Assembly: GCF_000285515.1 (NCBI RefSeq)
Contig: NZ_HE610957.1
Coordinates: 513,981 to 577,980, forward strand
Direction: 5' to 3'
DNA from: Paenibacillus senegalensis JC66
GTDB lineage: Bacteria; Bacillota; Bacilli; Paenibacillales; NBRC-103111
DNA length: 64,000 nt
Below, one piece after another: positions 54,071 through 62,651 of the stretch (positions are counted from its first letter, which is position 1; every line of letters begins with the position of its first letter). The translations under genes and the position numbers were made by a program. The notes under the pieces are model-generated. The model did not search any database. It saw only the letters and a list, made by a program, of their open reading frames with translations, and was not told the DNA's origin.

Positions 54071-54772
54071 TTATTGATAAAGCCGTGGGCTGTCCATATC
54101 TTCCTTCATCAGTCCTGCGCTCAGACGCAGGTAGTCAATGGATAGCGGCAAATCTTCCGGTCCGGGACGAACTTCATAGGTTTTGCCCGTTAATACCGAA
54201 TAAACTTCGATACGCGAAGGCAGCTGTTGAAACACTTTATGGGCAAATACTACACTGAGATGGCTGTACGCATTGACTACTTCGACATTAGCACTGGAAA
54301 TGTATTTGCGAATGACTAGCTCGGATTGCTGCCACTCAACCACCTGCTGCATCATCGTCAGCTCCAGCCCTAATTCATCCACATACACAGACACCGGCTG
54401 GCATAAATAAAACGGCTTGGCGATTCCAAGCTCCTGAGTCAAGAACAGCATCATATATTTATTGGCTGCCTTTCGGTACTGCTCATGCTGTTGGCTGGAA
54501 AGAAAGCCGTCCGTGATTTCCGGCCAATGGCGTTCCATGCTGTTCCTTACATGGATCATCGTCCTAGCCTTGGCAGGCAAGGAATAGATGTCCCTAACAA
54601 CTTGGTCCAATGCATGCTGCACAGCCTGTCTCCATCCGTTCTGATGCGGATTGCCGCATTTGCGGTAATAGCAGCCCGCACAGCGGACAAAGCACTCCAA
54701 ATCGTCTTCCAGCAGCGAGTTATGGGCACAAGGTGGCTCAATAGTATAAGGGCTCGACATAACCGGCATCAT
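54071..54772 (-). CDS. Unrecognised protein resembling a degenerate RecB/Cas4-fold nuclease
   Basis: 233 residues. A Cys cluster at 27, 31, 34 and 39 (CFVRCAGCYYRKC) precedes a helical part that follows the PD-(D/E)XK RecB/Cas4 pattern: GWRQAVQHALDQVVRDIYSLPAKARTMIHVRNSMERHWPE. The C-terminal part (VNAYSHLSVVFAHKV...RIEVYSVLTGKTYEV) resembles the end of that fold. Where the catalytic D...ExK should be, it reads VDELGLELTMMQQVVEWQQSELVIRKY, without a clear D-ExK set. It may therefore be catalytically dead, or the resemblance may be accidental. It stands alone; there are no CRISPR or recBCD genes nearby. Confidence 0.5.
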   Translation of the reverse strand: MMPVMSSPYTIEPPCAHNSLLEDDLECFVRCAGCYYRKCGNPHQNGWRQAVQHALDQVVRDIYSLPAKARTMIHVRNSMERHWPEITDGFLSSQQHEQYRKAANKYMMLFLTQELGIAKPFYLCQPVSVYVDELGLELTMMQQVVEWQQSELVIRKYISSANVEVVNAYSHLSVVFAHKVFQQLPSRIEVYSVLTGKTYEVRPGPEDLPLSIDYLRLSAGLMKEDMDSPRLYQ

Positions 54773-54913
54773 TCATCTCTCCCTGATTGCTCACTACGTC
54801 AGTTCCAACGGAACCAAACGAAATTTCCTCTTTATTGAGAAAGATTATCATTATCAAGCAGTTTTGTCTACCCTTTTGCATAAAATGATCCGAAAATTAG
54901 CTGAGCTTCAAGT

Positions 54914-55384
54914 TTATCTCCCTGTCTGTTCCACCCAGTACCAGGCATCCTTCTCATTGACCAGCCGCTCTTGATAAGCCTTAGCCAGTTCTGGACTCCA
55001 CTGACAACTGGAGCTTAGCTGCCATTGTCTTCTGCGCTTCGCTACCCAATCGTACACCCTGTCCCGAATGAACCAAGGGACAATTACTAGACCCGCTAAA
55101 AGCGGCCAAAGTCCCTCCATGCGTTTTACCAATTGAAGTGCAGCATCCGATTTAAAATAGAGCCGGCCATTGTGCACAAGAGCAAAGCTGCCGGATTCCG
55201 CTGCCTGCAGGTCGTCAGCACCTTTATAATAATGACGCCAAATCACTTGAGCCGAAGCGGACTGAAGCGGTGTAAAGCGAAACCGCACGTTCGAATCGCG
55301 CTGCATAATAAATTGAACTAATCGGCTGCACAACCCGCATTCACCATCAAACATGACGATAGACTGCTCTTTTTTCGGGCTCAT
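54914..55384 (-). CDS. DCC-family thiol-disulfide oxidoreductase (DUF393)
   Basis: 156 residues. The DxxCxxC motif is in MFDGECGLCSRLVQFIMQRD (Cys16, Cys19), then FRFTPLQSASAQVIWRHY and the GLWPLLAGLVIVPWFIRDRVYDWVAKRR region, both typical of the DCC family. Predicted thioredoxin-fold redox protein of unknown partner. The start was moved to the ATG at 55384 behind GGAGGAGG; the longest frame is 25 codons longer. Confidence 0.88.
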   Translation of the reverse strand: MSPKKEQSIVMFDGECGLCSRLVQFIMQRDSNVRFRFTPLQSASAQVIWRHYYKGADDLQAAESGSFALVHNGRLYFKSDAALQLVKRMEGLWPLLAGLVIVPWFIRDRVYDWVAKRRRQWQLSSSCQWSPELAKAYQERLVNEKDAWYWVEQTGR

Positions 55385-55452
55385 GTAGACCTCCTCCGCT
55401 TCTTTTTGGAATGAATAAAGGCTTGAATGCGGATAGCTTCCTACTTGGCTAA

Positions 55453-55637
55453 CTTGCACTGGGTCGATCTAGTTCCTGCATCTTACTTGCACTTGAGTCG
55501 ATCTGGTTCCTACGGCTTCCTAACTTGCACTTAGGTCGATCTGGTTCCTGCGCCTTTCCATCTTGCACTTGGGTCGGTCTGTTTTCTGCGTCTTCCTAAC
55601 TTGCACGATCGATCGATCTGCTTCCTGCGCCTTTATT
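55453..55637. repeat. Tandem minisatellite, five units, period 33-38 bp
   Basis: CTTGCAC-starting units at 55453, 55486, 55524, 55562 and 55600. The last four are spaced exactly 38 bp; consensus ACTTGCACTTGGGTCGATCT then GGTTCCTGCG. It lies just upstream of the DCC gene and contains no gene. Confidence 0.9.
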
Positions 55638-55749
55638 TATAAGGATTGTTGCCCTTTGTCTGCTGCGGCTTTTCTGCTATGATGGATGCGTATGTCGCGG
55701 TTTCGGAGGACGACACCATATTAAAAATTCATTTTTCAGGGTGGTTTAT

Positions 55750-56502
55750 ATGAGTTTACATGTTCAAAAGCTGGTTTCGGATTATTTCAATGGTCCTCTT
55801 AAACAGCAAAGTGCGTATCCCTTTGTATTAGATGCATGGAGCACTGCTTTAATTGTAGTAACAGGCAGTTATTCATTTGGAATGTTTAACGAGGCCTCTG
55901 ATCTTGATTTAGAATTCATACTCCCTGACGAGCAGCACAGCGCTTTAGTTGAAAAAGCGGGCGGAGTCCAAAATTTATGGGTTCACGATAAGAAACATCA
56001 ACCCTTGGTTGATATCAAATTCCGGCCCAGATCATGGCTCCAAAAGCGGCTGAATGGAAACGACCCTGAGGTCCTATGGATATACCGGCACGCAGTTATT
56101 ATTCAGGATAGCAGGCATGAACTTCCTCAGCTTCTCGATAATGCAAACAAACAATTTTACCTAACGTTTTTCGACTTGATCACGCGGGCCTACAAAGACT
56201 TGCGTGCGGGAATAACCCTGTCCGCAGCACGGGAGCCGCTGGGCAAAACAATCATGATGAATAGAGCGATTGACGCTGCATTGTCCCTTCCTTTTCTTGT
56301 GCGCCAAGCACCTTATCCATATCCTAAGTGGAAAAGCATTTGGTTGAAGGATACTCACGAGAAAGGTTCAGTTATTGTATCGCTTTGTGAACAATGGTTA
56401 ACCGGCAGCCCGGTGTATGAATCACTTAGAGTTGAGATTAACTCTGTATTGGTTGAGTCGGGATACCAGGATTTAACCAGGCACTTCTGGCGAAAGGCTT
56501 AA
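55750..56502 (+). CDS. Nucleotidyltransferase-domain protein
   Basis: 250 residues. The N-terminal pol-beta nucleotidyltransferase motif GSYSFGMFNEASDLDLEF has the metal-binding DxD, with a third Asp in PLVDIKFR. A helical C-terminal domain follows. This layout occurs in aminoglycoside adenylyltransferases and many uncharacterised proteins; the substrate cannot be told. The ATG at 55750 has GGTGG five bases upstream; a GTG three codons earlier is possible. Single gene. Confidence 0.8.
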   Translation: MSLHVQKLVSDYFNGPLKQQSAYPFVLDAWSTALIVVTGSYSFGMFNEASDLDLEFILPDEQHSALVEKAGGVQNLWVHDKKHQPLVDIKFRPRSWLQKRLNGNDPEVLWIYRHAVIIQDSRHELPQLLDNANKQFYLTFFDLITRAYKDLRAGITLSAAREPLGKTIMMNRAIDAALSLPFLVRQAPYPYPKWKSIWLKDTHEKGSVIVSLCEQWLTGSPVYESLRVEINSVLVESGYQDLTRHFWRKA

Positions 56503-56649
56503 AAAATCAATTTTGCAGGAGGGCCTAATTTAAAAACGAATCTTCGGCAGCAGCTATGACTTAACCTTACATCTTCTCAGTGCAGTGCAACAGGTCTAAG
56601 TTTGATAGACCTTCGACACATAATTGCAGATTTTGCTCATTAGCCCGCC

Positions 56650-57276
56650 TCACAATCCCTTGCGTCTGATCTTGTCTACTGCTTCTTTTCCGCTCCTGAC
56701 CCCAAGCTTTTTAAGAATAGCGTGAATCTGGTTCTTCAGCGTACTTTCCGCCTTGAACAGCTTGCTCTGAATTTGGGAGCGGGTGTACCCCTGTCCGATC
56801 AGATCGATGATCTCCCTCTCCGCAGGGGTTAAAGGCTGAAGCTGCTCTTCCTGCTTCAACCTGGCATAATCCTTGAGCAGTGCGGCAAGAGGATTACCCT
56901 CTCGCATTGAGCTGCGTATGATGTAGGGCAATTCACGAAATTGCGATTTAAGCACATATTGCAAAGCTCCGGCAGTAAAGGCCTGCTGAATGGTTTGCTC
57001 CTCAGATAAGGACGTGAGCATGATCAATTTCGCAGACGGGTGGCTTTCTGCCAGCTGCAGGGCAAGATCAATGCCATCGGTTTTCCCTGGGGTCAGTTGA
57101 ATGTCGAGCAGGGCTATATCGAATACAAGCCTTGTGGAGAGTCTCAGGGCTTCCTCTGGCGAACAAGCTGTGCCCGCCACTTCGATATCGCTCTCACGCT
57201 GAAGATATTGCCGGACCGCATCCACCCAGTCCGGATCATCCTCTACCAGCAGTACTTGAATCGCCGGCGTATTCAT
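56650..57276 (-). CDS. Response regulator, receiver plus LuxR-type helix-turn-helix
   Basis: 208 residues. The receiver domain has Asp13-Asp14, phosphoacceptor Asp58 (IALLDIQL) and a Lys in YVLKSQF. The C-terminal domain is LuxR/NarL type: LTPAEREIIDLIGQGYTRSQIQSKLFKAESTLKNQIHAILKKLGV. GGGGAGG precedes the ATG. It is encoded 266 bp downstream of the histidine kinase on the same strand and is its probable partner. Confidence 0.92.
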   Translation of the reverse strand: MNTPAIQVLLVEDDPDWVDAVRQYLQRESDIEVAGTACSPEEALRLSTRLVFDIALLDIQLTPGKTDGIDLALQLAESHPSAKLIMLTSLSEEQTIQQAFTAGALQYVLKSQFRELPYIIRSSMREGNPLAALLKDYARLKQEEQLQPLTPAEREIIDLIGQGYTRSQIQSKLFKAESTLKNQIHAILKKLGVRSGKEAVDKIRRKGL

Positions 57277-57542
57277 GATATCCTCCCCTTCCAGTCAGCC
57301 GTGCCTTTGTTTTACTATCTGCTAATTCAGCATTTAATTGCCAGCTATGCATCGACTTGACTTGGTGCTGTTCTCTTACCTGTGCTATGCATCGTCTTCA
57401 TTATCAGCTAACGCGAGCAGCTTCCGGCGCGCGGAGTTTCGCTGCATGACGGCGGCCGGTCGGCCACATCAGCTGTTCTGTGCGTGTTTTACTATCAGCT
57501 GAAACATCTCTTACTATCTGCTGTTCATCTTCCTATTCGTAC
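57277..57542. other. Spacer between histidine kinase and response regulator genes
   Basis: 266 bp without a gene; CTATC(T/A)GCT words recur several times (57318, 57493, 57515). No clear terminator. Confidence 0.4.
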
Positions 57543-58913
57543 TTAAACGACTTTCTTGCGGCGGGCAAATTGCAAGCACACTGTTGTTCCAATTCCTGGC
57601 GAGCTGCGCAGTATAAGGCGTCCCCCTGATTTTTCCATCACCAGCCTGCAGTACGCGAGGCCAAGCCCGTAGTTGCTGGAGCGGTCGCGGGTGGTGTAAA
57701 AAGGCTTCTGGATGTCTTCCAGCCGGTCCGCCGGAATGCCCTCACCCCCATCCACAACCGAAATGACTGGACGTTTGTCCTTACTCGAGCCGGTTATATG
57801 GATCTTCCCCCCCTGTTCATGCATCGCTTCACATGCATTCTGCAGCAGGTTGCACAATACTTCCTTCACGTGAGCATAATCGAGTCTGATCTTCAATTCA
57901 GGATCGACAGCAATACCCACAGAGCATGAGTACCGCTCCAGCATCTCTTCTACCTGTTGTACACTGTCCTCCACCAATTGCTGGACGCTCACCGGCTCTT
58001 CCTTCAGCACAATCTCTCTGGTGCTTGCCTGTATCCGCTCTACCATAGCCTGCATGTGACTGGTTGATCGTTCAATAATAGCGAGAGGCTTCTGAATCTC
58101 CTTCTCATTCGGCAGCTGATGCCGCAAATTTTCAGTTGAGATGGCTATTTTTCCAATCTCGTTTTTAATAGTATGGTTCAAGACCGAGGTGCCTGAATGT
58201 ATAGCTCTCCAGGCCGCATCCAGCGGCTCACTTTCCATTTTTAAACGGACCCCCAGCACGCCTGTAACAAAAGACAAAGCTAATCCAGCCACTAACGAAT
58301 ACGCAACAAATAAAGAAACATAGCGAAAAAAATCAAACTCCGGATTGTAGGTACGCGCCAACAAAATAAAAATGACTATCGATAGCAGTGTAGGCACTAT
58401 AATCAGCATCGTCAGCAGCCTATGTTTTTTGGCGTAGGCATCCTTTTCCTTAACGAAGCCGTAAACAAGCAGCACACAGGCCGCGATATAGTAAGGCCCC
58501 GCACCCAGGAGTAAAGCTGCGGGAGACAACTCCCAGCCCTGATAGTTGATCAGCAAATAAACAAGCAAACAAGCTAAGGGAACGGTTAGCGCGGATGCCC
58601 ATTTTCTTAATTGCTGTTCAGATAAAAAGCGGCCATATACAAGAGCAAACATAAGTACTGCATATGGTGTCAGCAGTTGATTGGCCATATTGAGTCCAAT
58701 AGCTGAGCCTTCCAGTATGGACATCCACCAGGAGTTTGCAAGCACTGCGGCCGTGACCGACAGCTGGTCAATACGCTCCTTTAACCAATATGCCAGTCCG
58801 CCGAGAGAAGCAAAGACCAGAAACAAAGCAGCCCAGCGGTTAGCCCCATGGCGAGGCTGATTGAATCCTATGACGAAACCGGTGAATAGCAAAGCTACAA
58901 AATACAGCAGCAT
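57543..58913 (-). CDS. Membrane sensor histidine kinase
   Basis: 456 residues. About eight membrane segments fill the first 235 residues. The phosphoacceptor region is LNHTIKNEIGKIAIS (H-box of the HxxKNE kind), followed by the N box NLLQNACEAM, G1 DGGEGIP and G2 YGLGLAYCRLVMEKSGG of the HATPase domain. The transmembrane sensor part is not recognised. It pairs with the LuxR-type regulator downstream. The ribosome binding site (GGCGGTAAG) is modest. Confidence 0.9.
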   Translation of the reverse strand: MLLYFVALLFTGFVIGFNQPRHGANRWAALFLVFASLGGLAYWLKERIDQLSVTAAVLANSWWMSILEGSAIGLNMANQLLTPYAVLMFALVYGRFLSEQQLRKWASALTVPLACLLVYLLINYQGWELSPAALLLGAGPYYIAACVLLVYGFVKEKDAYAKKHRLLTMLIIVPTLLSIVIFILLARTYNPEFDFFRYVSLFVAYSLVAGLALSFVTGVLGVRLKMESEPLDAAWRAIHSGTSVLNHTIKNEIGKIAISTENLRHQLPNEKEIQKPLAIIERSTSHMQAMVERIQASTREIVLKEEPVSVQQLVEDSVQQVEEMLERYSCSVGIAVDPELKIRLDYAHVKEVLCNLLQNACEAMHEQGGKIHITGSSKDKRPVISVVDGGEGIPADRLEDIQKPFYTTRDRSSNYGLGLAYCRLVMEKSGGRLILRSSPGIGTTVCLQFARRKKVV

Positions 58914-58982
58914 TTTCTTACCGCCTTGTTATCAAACTGTAAAGCTGTTGTCGTTAATTACAGTGTAGACGCTTGCTGCCAT

Positions 58983-59081
58983 TATCGCAAACGACAGGTG
59001 CGCAATGGATCGCAAATATGCCATATCGCAAACGACAGGTGCCGCCTTGGACTGAAATCATGCAATTCTCGCAAATGACAG
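58983..59081. repeat. Direct repeats TATCGCAAACGACAGGTGC (two exact, one partial)
   Basis: Exact 19-bp copies at 58983-59001 and 59024-59042, and a diverged third at 59067-59081. Spacing is 41 and about 43 bp. They lie 70-170 bp upstream of the histidine kinase gene, between divergent genes. Confidence 0.85.
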
Positions 59082-59189
59082 TACCACAGGATCGCGCAAG
59101 CAAGACTTGACCAACCTTCTATGTTACGATGAGAATAGGAACATAAAAGTAAAATTTATAGATTAACGATATATAGAATAGGTGAAACC

Positions 59190-59879
59190 ATGCAGCCCAA
59201 TCCTAACCTCAAGAATCCTTATCCATCTATGCGCACCCGTGGTGACGGCCGGCAAGACAGCCAGCGCGGACGCAAAGCAAGGAGAAGCCGGCCCCTGTTC
59301 CGCTGGCTGTTTCTCAGTACTATTGTTGTTATGTTCGTCGTGTTATGGGAGGAGCTTCCCTTCCTTAAAGAACTATCCACCCCCTTCCGCGTCCAAGAGG
59401 CTAAGCCTGTTACCGGGCTTCATCCCGTTGTCGACGAGAAACAGAAGGAGCTTGTTGAGCTGGCCCAGGCAATCGGGATATCTGTCCTCATTACGGACGG
59501 TTTCCGCAGCATCGAGGAGCAAGATGCTATTTATGAACAGGGACGAACAACAGATGGTCCCATCGTTACGAATGCCCGCGGCGGAGATTCCTATCACAAT
59601 TATGGGCTGGCTGTTGATTTTGCCCTGATTACTAGAGGCGGCGAGGTCGTCTGGGATATGGATTATGACGGCAACGGGAATGGGGTTTCTGACTGGATGG
59701 AAGTTGTTGAGCTGGCCAAACAGTTAGGCTTCTCCTGGGGAGGCGATTGGTCCAGCTTCCCCGATTATCCTCATCTGCAGATGGATTTTGGTCTGTCGAT
59801 CCGTGATCTGAAACGCGGGCGGCGGCCACCAGAGCCCGAGCCATCGGGATCTTCGGGATCTGCCCAGCAGTCTTCCTAA
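59190..59879 (+). CDS. Membrane-anchored M15 peptidase (CwlK/VanY-like)
   Basis: 229 residues. A basic N-terminus and one membrane segment (about 38-54) anchor an extracellular M15 domain. Zinc ligands are His136 and Asp143 (SYHNYGLAVDF) and His195 (DYPHLQM). The segment WDMDYDGNGNGVSDWMEVVELAKQLGFSWGGDW is typical of CwlK-type L-Ala-D-Glu peptidases, which cut the peptidoglycan stem peptide. A Pro/Ser-rich tail ends the protein. D,D-carboxypeptidase activity is the alternative. Confidence 0.88.
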   Translation: MQPNPNLKNPYPSMRTRGDGRQDSQRGRKARRSRPLFRWLFLSTIVVMFVVLWEELPFLKELSTPFRVQEAKPVTGLHPVVDEKQKELVELAQAIGISVLITDGFRSIEEQDAIYEQGRTTDGPIVTNARGGDSYHNYGLAVDFALITRGGEVVWDMDYDGNGNGVSDWMEVVELAKQLGFSWGGDWSSFPDYPHLQMDFGLSIRDLKRGRRPPEPEPSGSSGSAQQSS

Positions 59880-59992
59880 TAGCTAGATTAGTAGATTAGT
59901 AGTGATTCATAGGCCTAAAAATGGTATGATCAATAGATCGTTACATCATTCTTGCACAGGCGTTTGCAAGCCAGATCAGTTATTCGTTTCCC

Positions 59993-60027
59993 GGGTCTGC
60001 CCGTCCTTATCCGGCTATGGCAGACCC
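59993..60027 (+). promoter_or_regulatory. Leader hairpin before the EamA transporter gene
   Basis: Perfect 9-bp stem GGGTCTGCC (59993-60001)/GGCAGACCC (60019-60027) with a 17-base loop, 33 bp before the ATG. There is no T tract after it and I recognise no riboswitch class. Confidence 0.5.
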
Positions 60028-60059
60028 TTCGCCTGTTTACTTAGAGGAGTCTTACACAC

Positions 60060-60962
60060 ATGGGTATCTTGTTGGTGCTGCTGGCTACGCTAGGTTGGAG
60101 TCTGGTCGGCATACTCGTCAAATTGGCGAATACGATGGTAGATACTTCTATCATCACCTTTGCCCGCTTTGCTATCGGAGTGATTTTTCTTGCCGGGCTG
60201 CTGCTTATTAAGGATGGTAAAATTTCGCTGCGCTCTAATATGAAATGGATTTGGCTGGGCGCTGCCGGCAAATCCTGCAACTATTTATTCGAGAATGTGG
60301 CGATTTCTATGGGGTACGCTTACGGAAATATTATTGTATCCCCTATTCAAATGATTGCATTAATGCTTATCTCACTTTTTTGGCTTAGGGAAAAGATATC
60401 GCGAAAAGGCTGGTATTCCGCTGTCTTATGTCTCGTCGGGATCGTACTGATTAGCTGGAACGGGCAGCCGCTTGAGCTGTACATGGAGAACAGCCTTATC
60501 ATTACGCTGCTTTTTGGATTATCTGCGCTTGGCTCTGCTGTACACGTGCTCAGTCAGAAGATGCTGATTAAAAGCATGGATTCTGGAAACATGAACTTTT
60601 CCGTTTTCTTCTGGGCTTCGATCATGACCGCTATCCCACTTCCAGTCTATTCTGATGGTATGATAGGACCTGTCACGGTGCCGGCTGTGCTTGCACTTGC
60701 TGGACTTGGACTCATCACAGGGTTAAGCTTTTACAGCTTTGCCGAAGGGCTTCGCAGAGTCGATTTCTCTGTTGCCGTTATTATTAGCAACAGCATGGTG
60801 CTGTTCACTATTATCTGGTCTTATGTTTTCTTCAAGGAACCGATTACCTTATATATTATTGCTGGTGCCATGGCTTTCATTATAGGACTGGTCTGGCTCA
60901 ATCTGCCCAGTCGTGCCCAACGGGTTAAAATCCGCGATGATACGGATGTCTCGACACCATGA
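60060..60962 (+). CDS. EamA/DMT-family transporter
   Basis: 300 residues with ten predicted membrane segments arranged as two EamA repeats (LGWSLVGILVKLANTMVDTSIITFARFAIGVIFLAGLLL and GLSALGSAVHVLSQKML...). Drug/metabolite transporter superfamily, probably an exporter or importer of a small metabolite; the substrate is unknown. GAGGAG precedes the ATG. Confidence 0.9.
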   Translation: MGILLVLLATLGWSLVGILVKLANTMVDTSIITFARFAIGVIFLAGLLLIKDGKISLRSNMKWIWLGAAGKSCNYLFENVAISMGYAYGNIIVSPIQMIALMLISLFWLREKISRKGWYSAVLCLVGIVLISWNGQPLELYMENSLIITLLFGLSALGSAVHVLSQKMLIKSMDSGNMNFSVFFWASIMTAIPLPVYSDGMIGPVTVPAVLALAGLGLITGLSFYSFAEGLRRVDFSVAVIISNSMVLFTIIWSYVFFKEPITLYIIAGAMAFIIGLVWLNLPSRAQRVKIRDDTDVSTP

Positions 60963-61059
60963 ATGGCATCATCGTTAATAATCAGCAAAGTTTAACTTAA
61001 CGAAGCAGCAGTATGCTTCATATGCTGGACAAGAACAGTTAAGGGGTTTAACAGATCAT

Positions 61060-61806
61060 ATGAACTATCGTTACGAAAGTGATCCGCAAAGCTACGAGGA
61101 TTTCGCCAGCGGCCGTGTGCTCTATAACACCCGAGGGATGACCGCGTTTCCGGTTAGATTGGCGAGTGAAATCGTGCAGCGCGCGTTTCAAATTTTGCGC
61201 GGACATGACTTGGAAGGGCCTTACCACCTGTATGATCCCTGCTGTGGGGGAGCTTATTTACTCACCGTCGTCAGTATGCTTCACGGCAGTCACATACGAA
61301 AGCTGACCGCATCGGATATCGATACGGCTCTGCTGGAAACAGCAAAGCGTAATCTGGCGCTCCTGTCCCGGCAAGGCATGGAACAGCGAAGAACACAGCT
61401 CATGGAGCTGTATGAAGAGTATGGCAAGCCCTCTCACCGGGAAGCACTGGAGAGCTTGGCACGCCTTAAGGAGCGAAATCAGTCTCATGGACAGTTCAAC
61501 ATCCATATATTCAGCCAAGATGTAACGGCCGACCATTGGACTCACCAACCGGATATTCCTATTCATGAGAAGGTTGACCTCCTGCTGACAGACCTGCCCT
61601 ATGGCCAGCTTGCCGATTGGAGCGGGAATCGTCCTGATCCGCTTGGCGATTTTTTCGCCAATGTCTATCCTCTCCTGCGGCCTGGTCAATCGGTCCTGGC
61701 TGTCATCGCAAACAAAGGACCAAAGCTGCAGCATGATCAATACGACCGTGTTCAGTATGGCAAAATCGGCAAGCGCCAATTTGCTTTAATGGTTCCAAAA
61801 CAATAA
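61060..61806 (+). CDS. aviRa: AviRa-like 23S rRNA methyltransferase
   Basis: 248 residues, closely following AviRa of the avilamycin producer: RVLYNTRGMTAFPVRLASEIVQRAF, SAM-binding YDPCCGGAYLLTVV (58-71), ASDIDTALLETAKRNLALLS and the catalytic TDLPYG (177-182). AviRa methylates a guanine (G2535, E. coli numbering) in 23S rRNA domain V and gives resistance to orthosomycins (avilamycin, evernimicin). Here it stands outside any antibiotic cluster, between a transporter gene and exoA, so it may be an intrinsic resistance or housekeeping methyltransferase. AAGGGG lies 13 bases before the ATG. Confidence 0.85.
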   Translation: MNYRYESDPQSYEDFASGRVLYNTRGMTAFPVRLASEIVQRAFQILRGHDLEGPYHLYDPCCGGAYLLTVVSMLHGSHIRKLTASDIDTALLETAKRNLALLSRQGMEQRRTQLMELYEEYGKPSHREALESLARLKERNQSHGQFNIHIFSQDVTADHWTHQPDIPIHEKVDLLLTDLPYGQLADWSGNRPDPLGDFFANVYPLLRPGQSVLAVIANKGPKLQHDQYDRVQYGKIGKRQFALMVPKQ

Positions 61807-61853
61807 AAAGCGCATCCTGGCCAAAATTATTTTTTACATCAGGGGGAGAAACG

Positions 61854-62624
61854 ATGAAGCTTGTATCTTGGAATGTCAACGGCCTCAGGGCTTGTGTGAA
61901 TAAAGGCTGTTTTACCGATTATTTTGAGCAGATTGATGCGGATGTATTTTGTGTTCAGGAAACGAAAATGCAGGAAGGCCAGCTCTCTCTGGAGCTGGGT
62001 GATAACATTCACAGCTATTGGAACTATGCCCTAAAAAAGGGCTATTCCGGCACAGCAGTCTTCAGTAAAATAGAGCCAATTTCCGTGCGCTACGGTTTGG
62101 AGGAAGATGAGGAAGCAGAAGGGCGGATTTTGACATTGGAATTTGCCTCTTTTTATTTGGTTAACGTGTATACGCCGAACGCCAAACGCGATCTTTCCCG
62201 CCTGCCCTATCGGCTGGAATGGGAGGATCGCTTTCGCAAGTATATTGTCCAGCTGGATGAGAAGAAGCCGGTTATTATATGCGGAGATTTAAATGTAGCC
62301 CACCAGGAAATTGACATTAAAAATGCCAAATCCAACGTAGGCAATTCTGGGTTTACTCATGAGGAACGAGGGAAATTCAATGAGCTGCTCGGTGCCGGCT
62401 TCCTTGATTCGTTCCGTGAGCTTTACCCCGACCGGACTGATGCTTATACATGGTGGTCGTTTATGCCAAAAGTGCGGGAGCGCAACATCGGCTGGCGGAT
62501 CGATTATTTCCTGATTTCGGAGAAGCTGAGGCCTCACCTTAAAGAGGCGGGCATAGATTCACACATCATGGGAAGCGACCATTGCCCTGTTTACGTGGAA
62601 CTGGATGGGTTGACTTTGACTTAA
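61854..62624 (+). CDS. exoA: Exodeoxyribonuclease III
   Basis: 256 residues of the exonuclease III/AP endonuclease family. Motifs: MKLVSWNVNGLRA, VFCVQETKM, VNVYTPNA, ICGDLNVAHQEIDIKN, TWWSF...IGWRIDYFLIS and the terminal GSDHCPVYVEL. It acts in base-excision repair at abasic sites. GGGGGAG before the ATG. Confidence 0.97.
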   Translation: MKLVSWNVNGLRACVNKGCFTDYFEQIDADVFCVQETKMQEGQLSLELGDNIHSYWNYALKKGYSGTAVFSKIEPISVRYGLEEDEEAEGRILTLEFASFYLVNVYTPNAKRDLSRLPYRLEWEDRFRKYIVQLDEKKPVIICGDLNVAHQEIDIKNAKSNVGNSGFTHEERGKFNELLGAGFLDSFRELYPDRTDAYTWWSFMPKVRERNIGWRIDYFLISEKLRPHLKEAGIDSHIMGSDHCPVYVELDGLTLT

Positions 62625-62651
62625 AAGGCGGGAGTTAAATCATATAACAGC

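Noticed and set aside
55453..55637. CRISPR array
   Set aside because: Unit spacing is regular, but the whole unit is repeated; there are no unique spacers between conserved repeats and no cas genes nearby.
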